Shown: positions 33,411 to 42,257 of the stretch, piece by piece
Layout of the letters: every line of letters begins with the position of its first letter
Numbering within the stretch: the stretch's first letter is position 1
Assembly (NCBI RefSeq): GCF_000018045.1
Contig: NC_009792.1
Span: forward strand, 2,666,001 to 2,730,000
Source: Citrobacter koseri ATCC BAA-895
GTDB taxonomy: Bacteria; Pseudomonadota; Gammaproteobacteria; Enterobacterales; Enterobacteriaceae
Reading direction: 5' to 3'
Length of the DNA stretch: 64,000 bases
Notes under the pieces: model-generated
The model's input: only the letters and a program-made list of their open reading frames with translations
Told to the model about the DNA's origin: nothing
Databases searched by the model: none
Translations under genes and position numbers: made by a program

Positions 33411-33818
33411 ATGAGGAAGAGAACATTGGAAAATATGATGCAACGCATTGCTCAGGCGCTTGATGCCGTTATTTCCCGGCCCGGGCACGATGAACACACT
33501 ATCGAATTATTTTTCACGCCCGATTATCGCCAGACGGTAAATGGTATCGACCTTGATTACGATAACTTCGTCGCGCACATGGCAAAACTAAAACAGGTTA
33601 CTCGTACCATGAAGGTGAACATTCTGGCCATCGCTCAGCAGGGCAATCACGTTCTGACCCATCACCTGGTGACCGTCATCAAAACGAACGGCGAACAGGC
33701 ACAAACCGAAGTCTTTGCCTGTTTCACATTAGAAAATGGCCGTATTGCTGCCTGTCAGGAATTAACCCGGTTAATCAGCGGCGCCGAAGAAGATAAAATG
33801 CTGGGAAGTCTGCGGTGA
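33411..33818 (+). CDS. NTF2-like / SnoaL-fold protein
   Basis: About 135 residues (127 if started at the ATG at 33435). Pattern fits the SnoaL/NTF2-like fold: N-terminal helix, FFTPDYRQTVNGIDLDYDNFVAHMAKL, then beta strands MKVNILAIAQQGNHVLTHHLVTVIKTNGEQ and FACFTLENGRIAACQELTRLISG. Such proteins act as small isomerases, hydrolases or binding proteins. Neither start has a strong ribosome-binding site. Its divergent neighbour is the AraC-type regulator, so they probably form one small response unit. Confidence 0.7.
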   Translation: MRKRTLENMMQRIAQALDAVISRPGHDEHTIELFFTPDYRQTVNGIDLDYDNFVAHMAKLKQVTRTMKVNILAIAQQGNHVLTHHLVTVIKTNGEQAQTEVFACFTLENGRIAACQELTRLISGAEEDKMLGSLR

Positions 33819-34591
33819 TCGGGAGCGAATTAAGGGACAGATAAAGACCGGAATGCAACGACAGAACGCAGCCCCGCCTATAAAAATACGGAGTTTGCGG
33901 TATATAACAGTCCCCATATGGCAAAGCCGTACACTCTGCTCCCCTGCCATTGCGCTATTTAGTTAGCGTCAGTGCGTACCTGCAAGAATAAGCAGCAATC
34001 CCCCTCTGCTCTCCTTTTTATTAAAACGCCATTTTATATTGCATGCCAGAGCGTTTTTATCCCTTTTGCTCATCCTCTTCACCCACTTTCATTTTAATAA
34101 ATCTTATTAATTAAAATAATTCACCCCGAACAATGAAACAAAAACAAAACAAATAAAGAACATTTAACTACTTTTCTTTATAAATATAACATTAGCGAGC
34201 AAAATATTCTCTTTTTTTGTCGTTACCTGATTGTGTAAATCAATATTACTGAATGTAAGCATCAGATTTTTTCCATTTTACCTTTCGTTTTATAAGAATT
34301 TTAAAATTTAAAGTTACATCTCAGTTACACGATCAGTGCCATATGCTGATAAACAAGAAAAAAAACCAAAACAGCAGACTTATACACTTAATTTAAGTAA
34401 ATTCTTAAACTGATATTTTAAGATTGTGTTACATCAATTAGGATCATCACCTAACCTGATGGAAATAATGATGCAGGCTCCATTTTTCCGTTTTCAGGGA
34501 TTTTACGGATGTAGACAGCAAGACCAGGACGGTTTTGTGACATGAAATGTTCGTCCCCAGGACGGGAGCAAACATACTGGAGTTAATATCA
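33819..34591. other. Long AT-rich leader region of the fimbrial operon
   Basis: About 770 nt without a recognisable gene on the coding strand. Mostly A/T-rich with T and A tracts, the type of DNA bound by H-NS. Small dyads are present: TTAGG-N7-CCTAA at 34438-34454 and CGTCC-CCA-GGACG at about 34551-34563. No long inverted repeats of the fimS invertible type were seen. The fimbrial promoter is presumed to be here. Confidence 0.5.
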
Positions 34592-35170
34592 ATGAAAAAG
34601 CTCGCTATCTCTTCTTTCGTTATCGCGTCATCCTTCGCAGCCTTTAATGTCAGCGCTGCAACCGAGGCTTCTGGCGGTACTATCACCTTTACCGGCCAGG
34701 TTACTGATACAACCTGTACAATTAACGGCGGAAACTCTGCTGACCTGACGATTCCATTAGATCCCATCGCCGTTAGCGATGCATCTACCGCAGGTCTGAT
34801 CCAGAAAAACCGTAAACAATTTACTCTGGAATTTACCGGCTGTACTTCTGCTTCCCTGGGGCAGGACGATGGCGCGGGAAATAAAAATACCCTGAATCTG
34901 ATCCTGAGTTCAGACAGTATTTCTAACGATGGTCTGTATCTGAACAACACACAGTTGAGAACCGACGGCACGAAGAAAAACGTGGGTATCGCACTCAGCA
35001 CGCTGGCCAATAGCCAGACGCCGCTGAACCTGCATACTAACCTTGATACGAATGTTGAAGGTGATAGCGCCACTGTCGATCTGTATGCGAACTACTATAA
35101 AGTCGGTTCAGACGCTGCCGATACCGGTGCCGTTAACACCATGCTGACTTATACCGTCGCGTATTTATAA
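34592..35170 (+). CDS. Major fimbrial subunit (chaperone-usher pilin)
   Basis: Pilin of 192 residues. The start at 34592 (MKKLAISSFVIASSFAAFNVSA) gives a clean signal peptide with a CTGGAG ribosome-binding site; the open frame extends 45 nt further upstream without a plausible start. The mature protein has the pilin features: GGTITFTGQVTDTTC with Cys43, second cysteine in FTGC, and the C-terminal Tyr-containing beta strand MLTYTVAYL for donor-strand exchange. First gene of the operon pilin-chaperone-usher-adhesin. Not assignable to a named fimbrial type by eye. Confidence 0.9.
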   Translation: MKKLAISSFVIASSFAAFNVSAATEASGGTITFTGQVTDTTCTINGGNSADLTIPLDPIAVSDASTAGLIQKNRKQFTLEFTGCTSASLGQDDGAGNKNTLNLILSSDSISNDGLYLNNTQLRTDGTKKNVGIALSTLANSQTPLNLHTNLDTNVEGDSATVDLYANYYKVGSDAADTGAVNTMLTYTVAYL

Positions 35171-35197
35171 GCAACGGGTTAATTTACTCATATAAAT

Positions 35198-35340
35198 AAA
35201 GAGCCTGATCCGTCATTATTGACTTATTGTATTCGCGAATTATTTTCACCTTCTGGTGAGGTATTCTTATACCTGCAATTCAGGAGGGAAGAGAGAAAAT
35301 AAACGCGACCAGGTATATTGATTAGATTAGGCTCTCTTTT
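35198..35340 (+). repeat. Long-range inverted repeat in the pilin-chaperone intercistronic region
   Basis: AAAGAGCCTGATC (35198-35210) is complementary, with small mismatches, to GATTAGGCTCTCTTT (35326-35340), followed by more T. A smaller perfect hairpin TCACC-TTCT-GGTGA (35246-35259) lies in the loop. This layout could lower expression of chaperone and usher relative to pilin, as is common in fimbrial operons, or protect the pilin mRNA 3' end. Confidence 0.4.
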
Positions 35341-35351
35341 TTCAGGTTAAT

Positions 35352-36050
35352 ATGAAACGTTCTCTCATTTTTCTAACGCTTATTGCCTTCAGCTTTAGCA
35401 GTCTGGCGAATGTTATTATTAGCAATACCAGGGTTATCTATCCTGAAGAACAAAAAGAAACAACGGTTCAGCTGATTAACCGTGGCAACAGTCCGGCGTT
35501 AATTCAGGCCTGGATAGACGAAGGTAATCCAGACTCTACGCCAGAAACCGCTCAGGTTCCCTTTTTGCTGACGCCGCCAGTGGTGAAAGTTGAAGGCGGT
35601 AGCGGCCAGCAGCTGCGCATTCGCTATACCGGCTCAGCCAACGCGCTGCCTCAGGACAGGGAGTCCGTTTATTACCTGAATGTGCTGGATATTCCGCCAA
35701 AACAGGAAAATCTTGATGGCAAAAACACGATGCAAATCGCCATTAAGTCGCGCATCAAATTATTTTATCGCCCGACCGAACTCACGATTCCGGCCAGCGA
35801 TTTACATAAGTATTTATCGTTTACCGCGCAGGGTAATCAACTTGTCGCCACAAACCGGGCTCCTTATTTCGCATCGATTGCCACAATGAGTTCACGAGGT
35901 AAATCTCTTACTGGCGAACCGAAAATGATTGCGCCATTGTCAACACTGACAATACCCACGACAGGGGCGGTTTTATCGGGGCAGGCTTTGGATATTCTGT
36001 TAGTTGATGATTACGGTTCATATCAAAAATATTCATTCACCACAAAATAA
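35352..36050 (+). CDS. Periplasmic fimbrial chaperone (PapD family)
   Basis: Chaperone of 232 residues that folds pilins and hands them to the usher. Signal peptide about 1-19 (FSSLANV). Two Ig-like domains: NTRVIYPEEQKETTVQLINRGNSPALIQAWID, the F1-G1 region VPFLLTPPVVKVEGGSGQQLRIRYTG, the conserved DRESVYYLNVLDIPP, and IKSRIKLFYRPTEL with the Arg-Lys pair region. Complete and intact. It is 180 nt downstream of the pilin with a hairpin-rich gap. Confidence 0.95.
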   Translation: MKRSLIFLTLIAFSFSSLANVIISNTRVIYPEEQKETTVQLINRGNSPALIQAWIDEGNPDSTPETAQVPFLLTPPVVKVEGGSGQQLRIRYTGSANALPQDRESVYYLNVLDIPPKQENLDGKNTMQIAIKSRIKLFYRPTELTIPASDLHKYLSFTAQGNQLVATNRAPYFASIATMSSRGKSLTGEPKMIAPLSTLTIPTTGAVLSGQALDILLVDDYGSYQKYSFTTK

Positions 36051-36069
36051 TATAATAATGTCCAAATGA

Positions 36070-38520
36070 ATGGGGATGGCAATGGCTGGTAAAAAGAGTC
36101 AATACGCATGTTTATTGCCAATACTGGCGATGATGTCTATTTATAGTCGGGCGTATGCCGTGGCTTTCAATACTGACTTTTTAGCCGGTGACTCTAAAAA
36201 TGCCGATATGTCGCGTTTTTATCGTGCCTCTGCGCTTCCTCCTGGTGAATACCCGTTTGATGTTTTTATTAACGAGGAGTGGAAAGGCCGCCTTCCCGTT
36301 TATATCACGGATGAAGGAACGTTTTTCCAGCATGAAAATATTGCCCAGCTTGGGCTTCTTCCCTCAATAGTCCCTGCCGCAAACAGCGCCAGCGAGCGAG
36401 TGGATGTGAATACGTTACTGCACGGAGGCAGTATGAAAGTCAATGCGGCCGATATGTCGCTACGTCTGACCATTCCCTAGGCGTATATTCGCCAGACGCT
36501 GCGCGGTTATGTCGATCCCGTCTTTTGGGATGAAGGCATTCCGGCGCTGATGCTGGGATACAATGCCAACTATAACTACAACGAAGCCAAAGGCGGAGGA
36601 CGCAATCAGGAAAACGCCTATTTCCAGTTAAACAGCGGGCTGAATGCGTTTGGCTGGCAATTTCGCGATAGCTCCAGCTATAACAAAAGCAAGGGCGTGG
36701 AAGGATCATGGACAAACAATACACGCTACGTTGAGCGCGGGATCGCTGCGCTTAAATCGATCATCCGCATGGGTGACAGCTATTCCAGCAACGATCTTTT
36801 TGACTCTTTGCGTTTTCGCGGCGTCAGCATGGGCACGGATATGCGCATGTTACCCGATTCTCAGCAGGGCTTTTCCCCGATTGTACGCGGCGTCGCACAG
36901 TCTAACGCGCTGGTTAAAATTAGTCAGAACGGGCAGGTTATTTATCAGAAAAACGTGTCGCCTGGCCCATTTGAAATTGCGGATATCCTTCCTACCGGCT
37001 CAGGCGGCGATCTGAATGTCGAAGTCATTGAAGCAGACGGGCGCACCAGCAGTTTCATCGTCCCCTTTTCTTCGGTGCCAAACATGCTGCAAGAAGGGAT
37101 TGGGAAATATGGTCTGTTGCTGGGGGAAGCGCGCACGGAAGAAAGCCGCTATCGCCCCCAGTTTGCCCAGGGCAGCTATCAATACGGGATCAATAACCTG
37201 ATCACCGGTTATACCGGGGTAATTTACAGCGAAGACTATAACGCGTTTCTTCTCGGGAGCGGCCTCAACCTCCCGTTTGGCGCGCTGTCTTTTGACGTCA
37301 CACAGTCACAAACGCAAATTCCGGCAGATAAAAAAGTCCGCGGGCAAAGTTACAAAGTCGCCTTTAGCCGTTTCTTTAATGTCACCGGGACGAACTTTGC
37401 GCTGGCGGCGTATCGCTATTCCACGAAAAACTATTACAGCTTCAATGATGCAATCGCTTTGCATAACTGGCAAAAAGAGAACGCTGACAGCCCTAATGCC
37501 AGATATATGCGCCAGAAAAACACCTTTAATATCAACCTGAGCCAGTCTCTGGGTGAGGAACTGGGTTCCCTTTACTTATCAGGAACCTGGCGGGACTACT
37601 GGAATGGTCATGGCACAACAAAAGAGTATCAACTGGGGTATTCCAACCACGTTGGCGCCGTAAGTTATACCCTCTCAGCCAGCAGCATGCGTAACGATAA
37701 TCAGCGCGAAGAGCGACGTTATTACCTCACATTCTCGGTGCCCCTGAGTCTCTTTGAACGGCCCGTTTTCCTCAACAGCAGCGTTACATTTAATCGTGAC
37801 GGCTATTCCGACACGAACGTGGGGATCAGCGGAACCGCAGGCGAATTTAATCAGGCGACCTATAGCGTCAGCGGCAGCAACCGTCGCGGTGGAAATAACT
37901 CGGCCAGCAGCAGCCTGAGCTATCGCACTGCGTTTACCACCTTAAACGGCAGCTATAGCGAGTCAGGAGACTATCGTCAGATCGGCGCGGGGGCCAGCGG
38001 TAGCCTGGTGGCTTATCGGGGCGGCCTGCTGACGTCCAGCCAGTTGGGCGATACCTTCGCGATTATCGACGCGCCAGGCGCTCAAGGGGCCACGCTGGGC
38101 GGCGACGGCACACGCACCACGAATACCGCCGGGAAAGCGTTGGTTCCTTACCTGTCCCCGTACCGTAAAAACCGAATCCAGTTAGATACCACCCATATGA
38201 AGGAAGGCGTTGAGCTGAAAGGCAATATCCAGGAAGTGGTGCCTTATGCGGGTTCCGTCACCTATGTGCGCTTCGATACCGACCAACGGCGGCAGTTCAT
38301 GTTGCCAGCACGGGCCGTTAACGGGCGCCCTCTCCCCTTCGGCACCGAAATTTTTGACGATGCTGGCGCCAGCGTCGGATATGTCGCCCAGGGAGGAATG
38401 TTGTACCTGAAAACGGAACAGCTCCCGTCACGTTTACATATCAAAACCAGCAGTGACGGCCGCCAAAGCTGTGTTATTAGCCAGCCGACCCACGATGGTC
38501 AGATAAATATTTGCCGCTAA
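36070..38520 (+). pseudogene. Fimbrial outer-membrane usher interrupted by an in-frame amber codon
   Basis: Usher (FimD/PapC family) of 816 codons. Residues 1-136 contain the signal peptide and the N-terminal chaperone-binding domain (FNTDFLAGDSKNADMSRFY). Codon 137 is TAG (36478-36480), in the context LRLTIP-stop-AYIRQTLRGYVDP; the usher family normally has Gln here (PQAYI), so a single CAG to TAG change explains it. The frame then stays open to 38520 with plug, barrel and C-terminal domains (GQVIYQKNVSPGPFEI, TNTAGKALVPYLSPYRKNRI). As written it cannot make a working usher unless the amber is suppressed or reverted. Confidence 0.93.
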
Positions 38521-38535
38521 TGGCAGGAGCAGAGG

Positions 38536-39627
38536 ATGAAAATCACTATCCGTACAATAACGTTAATTCTTGCCTGGCTACTGGGATCGATAAGCTATGG
38601 CGTACAGGCCTCCTGTAAAAGCGATTCCGACGCGCAAAAAGAGAGCAATCTGGTGCTCAACCTGGATTCACTTTCCCTCAGCAGCGAAACCACAGGTTCG
38701 CAGAACCTGTCGCTGTCATCCGGTACGTTTAGCTGTACCGGCGAATGGATTGGTTATGCTAACCGTGTTGCCATTATCTCTGAAATGGCCAACAGCACGG
38801 CCTATATCAATTATGGTAACTATGTATTGCAATTCACCATCGGCAATATTGTACCCACGAAAAAAGACTATAGTCGCTCTGGAGAAAGTCATATTCCCGG
38901 TACTTCGCTGAATAACGTGGTCTATACCTATAAGGCTAAGTTACTCAAAAGCGTACCGAGCGGCGCCAACCCGGCCTATGTCTATAACGTTGGCCCGGAC
39001 GCAACCAGTATTACTCTTGCTCACGCTATATCCGTTGTTGATGCTTCAGGTATCGATTTCTGGTTTCCCGGCGTTAATTTAGCTGAATTCATTAAATGGA
39101 TATTAGGCCTTATCGGTTCTGACGAAGAGAAACGCCTGTTCTACCAGAATATCACGATCAATTATCGTCCTCATGTCAGCACCTGTAGCATCCCGGATAC
39201 GACGGTCACGCTACCGGAAACCGATCTTACCAGCCTGATATCCGCAGGAAAGGAAGCGCAGTTTTATGAAAACTTCACTCTGCATGCCGAATGCAGCGAC
39301 CTGTTAGAAGGCATGAGCACACGCACCATTCAGTTTTATCTCAGTAGCGCCAGCGTCGATACGGATAAATACACCCTGAAAAACACCCAGGGAACGGCAA
39401 GGAATATTGGGGTGCGAATTATGCGTGCCGATACCAGTAAAAAAATTGCCATCAGCCAGACAGAGCTTACCGCAGGTAATATTACCAGCGAGTATGAACT
39501 CTATAAGATTGCGCAGTGGGGAAGCAATTTTGATATTCCACTGAGAGCATATTATTACATCTATGGTGCAAAACCGACGGAAGGCAGAATACAAACCACG
39601 GCGAAAGTAAACATCATTTACCCATGA
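38536..39627 (+). CDS. Fimbrial tip adhesin / minor subunit
   Basis: A 363-residue secreted protein with a signal peptide about 1-25 (GSISYGVQA) and an AGGAG ribosome-binding site 15 nt after the usher. Two-domain build: N-terminal region with Cys27 and Cys60 (SFS-like beta sandwich, about 26-200), and a C-terminal pilin-like domain starting near YRPHVSTCSIPDTTVTLPETDLTSL with Cys pair and a C-terminal beta strand TTAKVNIIYP. This is the layout of a tip adhesin. Receptor unknown. A hydrophobic insertion (LAEFIKWILGLIG, about 178-192) is unusual for an adhesin. Confidence 0.8.
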   Translation: MKITIRTITLILAWLLGSISYGVQASCKSDSDAQKESNLVLNLDSLSLSSETTGSQNLSLSSGTFSCTGEWIGYANRVAIISEMANSTAYINYGNYVLQFTIGNIVPTKKDYSRSGESHIPGTSLNNVVYTYKAKLLKSVPSGANPAYVYNVGPDATSITLAHAISVVDASGIDFWFPGVNLAEFIKWILGLIGSDEEKRLFYQNITINYRPHVSTCSIPDTTVTLPETDLTSLISAGKEAQFYENFTLHAECSDLLEGMSTRTIQFYLSSASVDTDKYTLKNTQGTARNIGVRIMRADTSKKIAISQTELTAGNITSEYELYKIAQWGSNFDIPLRAYYYIYGAKPTEGRIQTTAKVNIIYP

Positions 39628-39944
39628 TAAAAGGCGAGAAACAGAATAGTCATCCACTGAAATAATCAGAAGCCTCAACAAAAAAAAGAAAGATATTTAT
39701 ACACAAAATCATTTGAGAAGCATCGAGACGGCAAGTGAATGAGCCCCAGGAGCGTACACGTAGTACGTGACCGGGGTGAATGAGCGCAGCCAACAAAGAG
39801 GCAGCCTGAAGGATGAAGTGTATATCAACGCCTTATCATGGTGTGTTTTAATAGCATCACTATTATTTTCTTATTTTATAAATAGTTACAGTTAAATTTT
39901 ACATCTTGTCATTATTGTAAACGATATGCGGATCGAAAAATATA
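39628..39944. other. Intergenic region with a hairpin-bearing repeat element
   Basis: About 317 nt between the adhesin and regulator genes. The stretch 39721-39825 is a GC-richer element containing a nested hairpin (CCCCAGG / CCGGGG around CGTAC-ACGTA-GTACG, 39744-39776) and conserved-looking text GGTGAATGAGCGCAGCCAAC. I recognise it as resembling an intergenic repeat seen many times in enteric genomes. The remainder is AT-rich and probably holds the promoter of the regulator at 39945. Confidence 0.55.
39744..39776. repeat. Nested hairpin of an enterobacterial intergenic repeat
   Basis: Outer stem CCCCAGG / CCGGGG (one bulged A) and inner stem CGTAC / GTACG with a 5-nt loop. The surrounding roughly 100 nt resembles a dispersed enteric repeat family in which the stem sequence varies but pairing is kept. 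Recognition is from memory, not from a search. Confidence 0.5.
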
Positions 39945-40727
39945 ATGCGTACACTACAGAACGATCAATTTCTTTATCTCAGCAGTGAGGACTCATCCTG
40001 TAATCCTTCCACTGCAAGATTTGATTTAGTCATGATAGAAAACTCTGTCAAGTCATTAAATAGCGTTACGCAGCCGCTCCATTCAACGTTAATTATTGAT
40101 ACCGATAACTATATGATTAATTTTCTTTGCAAACACTTGATCAACCCTTTGGTACTACACACCAGCCCGACATTCAGAGAAGCAAAATACAAAATAGAAA
40201 ACCATATTATTGATAATGTCGTCATGGAAGTTTTTACGCTGGAGGAGAGTGCGCTGGAGGCGCTTAATTTCATTTATGATATGCAGATAAACTATCCTGG
40301 CATTCGCTTAACGGTGTTTACTTTTACGCGTAACAGTTACCTGCTTCAGGTTTTGCGAAGTTTTCATTATATCAATATCGTTTCTAAGTATGAACCCATG
40401 TCCGAGCTTAATCATGCCGTTCATGCCTGCTGGCTGGATGAGGCTTTTTACAGCCAGTACATTAACGATCTCATGGCTGAAATAGAACAGCCGGATTCTT
40501 TTGACGACATTGAATGGACCGTGCTGACCGAACTGGCCCACAGCACGCCTACCCATGACATCGCAAAAATAATAAATAAACGCTATCACACGCTTTTTTA
40601 CTACATCAAAAAGATCAATAAAAAGCTGCATCTAAGCACTAAAAATGAACACATAAAAATGCTGAAAGCGATAAACAGTAATCCACTAAAAAGTGCAAGC
40701 ATATCTTATCGCGACCGATTTAATTAA
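39945..40727 (+). CDS. LuxR-type fimbria-linked transcription regulator
   Basis: A 260-residue protein with a receiver-like N-terminal two thirds (LIIDTDNYMINFLCKHLINP, then VMEVFTLEESALEALNFIYDMQ) that lacks a clear phospho-acceptor cluster, and a C-terminal LuxR/GerE-like helix-turn-helix (EWTVLTELAHSTPTHDIAKIINKRYHTLFYYIKKINKKL). It resembles orphan response-regulator-like proteins coded with fimbrial operons. It is followed by an EAL-type gene and a second LuxR-type gene on the same strand. Low GC suggests acquired DNA. Confidence 0.7.
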   Translation: MRTLQNDQFLYLSSEDSSCNPSTARFDLVMIENSVKSLNSVTQPLHSTLIIDTDNYMINFLCKHLINPLVLHTSPTFREAKYKIENHIIDNVVMEVFTLEESALEALNFIYDMQINYPGIRLTVFTFTRNSYLLQVLRSFHYINIVSKYEPMSELNHAVHACWLDEAFYSQYINDLMAEIEQPDSFDDIEWTVLTELAHSTPTHDIAKIINKRYHTLFYYIKKINKKLHLSTKNEHIKMLKAINSNPLKSASISYRDRFN

Positions 40728-40779
40728 TCCCAGAAAAACCCGATGCACCGTTTATAATTAAAAAGGATATGCCATTATT

Positions 40780-41445
40780 ATGAAACTCATGTGCCGTATC
40801 GAACCTATCATTCATGTCCAGACCGGTAGACGGATTGGCGGTGAGGTGCTCTGCCAGCCGGAAGGGGCAGATCCAGAGCTATTTTTCCGCTCTGTTTCGC
40901 CAGAACTCCTGTCACATATTGTTCAGGAACAGATATGCACGGGAGTAGCAAATCAGCACGATCGCAATGGCATTTTATTTTTTAATATTACGATTCCATT
41001 GCTTATGAATCTGGTGTGGCTCAGATCGATTCTTGCCATGTTACCCGGCCCAAAGGTCATTGAAATTGATTGCCAGCAAAGCGAGTCTTATTTTCCGCGA
41101 CTTGTGCCGCATATTGATGCAATTCTGACCCTAATGCGCGCTTTTAATACTCAACTTTGGCTGGACGATCTCTATGTCAGGCATATTCCGTTAATTGCGC
41201 AACTCCCCTTTCGCTTTGATGGGATTAAGATTGATAAACATGAACTCTGGAGAATATCCGCTGAACAGGATACCTCAGCAATGACAACGCTGGTAACACA
41301 GGTGGAATATCTGACGGATCATGTTCTGGTGGAAGGCGTTGAAAACGAATACCAGCACCGCTTTATTTCGGAGAGCGACGTACATTATGCCCAGGGATTT
41401 CTCTGGCCCGTTGATGAGCGAGAATCATTCGTAATAACGATTTAA
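40780..41445 (+). CDS. Degenerate EAL-domain regulatory protein
   Basis: Stand-alone EAL domain of 221 residues, without membrane or sensor part. Several active-site positions remain (Glu22 in GEVL, Asn69, Glu95, Asp129-Asp130, Lys150, Glu185, Gln205), but ExTE has become EIDC and the loop-6 DDFGTG is replaced by DDLYVR, which in known cases disrupts metal binding and dimerisation. It is thus closer to YdiV-type EAL proteins that act by protein contact than to enzymes. Its place between two LuxR-type regulators suggests it binds one of them, as YdiV binds FlhD (inference). Confidence 0.75.
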   Translation: MKLMCRIEPIIHVQTGRRIGGEVLCQPEGADPELFFRSVSPELLSHIVQEQICTGVANQHDRNGILFFNITIPLLMNLVWLRSILAMLPGPKVIEIDCQQSESYFPRLVPHIDAILTLMRAFNTQLWLDDLYVRHIPLIAQLPFRFDGIKIDKHELWRISAEQDTSAMTTLVTQVEYLTDHVLVEGVENEYQHRFISESDVHYAQGFLWPVDERESFVITI

Positions 41446-41490
41446 ATATTAAGGAAACCAGCATATTTCAAATATAAAAAAGGGATTCAA

Positions 41491-42078
41491 ATGAAGTTGA
41501 AAATAGTGATAGTGTCTGATGACGTCTATTATCTGACGGGTATATCGAAAGGGATGAAAGAGTCAGGTACGCGTGTTGAGAGCATTTTTTTAAGCGATGC
41601 TGGCGAGTTTGAACGTTTCACGCTAACCACCTCTTTTTCGCTATCAAAAGATACCGTTGTGTTACTCTCCGTCAGAGAACCGGGTTTACTCGACAGGTTA
41701 ATAACCTTTTTCTTTAGTAAGGTTACGCTGTGCATATCACCGTCAGGCCTGCATTCCCGTCGCCATTTCTTTTGCCAGTACGGTGTATATTACTTCAATA
41801 AAAACAAAACATTATCAGAATTAAACGATATTCTGATAGCTATTTCAAATAGAAAAAATACGGAAAGTAACACCATCACTGACAAAGAGTTTTTTATTCT
41901 CAGTGAGTTAGTCCGCGCCGGGAATGTGAAACGAATGTACAGCGCAATAAACATCTCTGAAAAAACGGTCTCTTACTACAAGAGGTCGGCATTAAAAAAG
42001 ATGGGATTACTGAGCAGCCAAAATTACTTATGTATCCACCCGGCACTCTCCGCCGTTAAGACCATTCAACGGCACTGA
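41491..42078 (+). CDS. LuxR-type orphan response-regulator-like protein
   Basis: A 195-residue regulator. N-terminal receiver-like fold (KLKIVIVSDDVYYLTGISKGMKESG), probably without phosphorylation, and a C-terminal LuxR/GerE helix-turn-helix (ITDKEFFILSELVRAGNVKRMYSAINISEKTVSYYKRSALKKMGL). It is the third gene of the set downstream of the fimbrial operon, 45 nt after the EAL-type gene. Targets are unknown; the fimbrial promoter is the natural candidate. Confidence 0.75.
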   Translation: MKLKIVIVSDDVYYLTGISKGMKESGTRVESIFLSDAGEFERFTLTTSFSLSKDTVVLLSVREPGLLDRLITFFFSKVTLCISPSGLHSRRHFFCQYGVYYFNKNKTLSELNDILIAISNRKNTESNTITDKEFFILSELVRAGNVKRMYSAINISEKTVSYYKRSALKKMGLLSSQNYLCIHPALSAVKTIQRH

Positions 42079-42211
42079 GCCCCGTCTGAAACTTGTCTGG
42101 CGATGCTGGTACGAGGAGAAGTCAGCCAAATAGTAAACATTTAAAGTTTCGTTATAAGAAAGAACGAATCCCTATTTCATGCGCCGTCAATATGCTGCTA
42201 GCTTCGCTGGT

Positions 42212-42223
42212 TTGTATATACAA
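42212..42223. promoter_or_regulatory. Palindromic operator resembling HutC (GntR-family) sites
   Basis: Perfect 12-bp palindrome TTGTATATACAA within TTTGTATATACAAGTA, 35 nt upstream of the importer gene that starts the ergothionase-like operon. Published HutC sites for histidine utilisation contain TGTATATACA-type cores with flanking CTTG/CAAG (from memory). No hutC gene is in the window, so the regulator would act in trans. Confidence 0.6.
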
Positions 42224-42257
42224 GTAAATTCATGCATTTCTTTGCGGGGAAACGGGG

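Noticed and set aside
33819..34591. Invertible fimbrial switch
   Set aside because: No pair of long inverted repeats and no recombinase gene nearby; only short dyads.
34447..35073. Minus-strand open frame of 208 codons opposite the pilin
   Set aside because: It covers the pilin gene, has no ribosome-binding site, and the plus-strand product has signal peptide and pilin cysteines.
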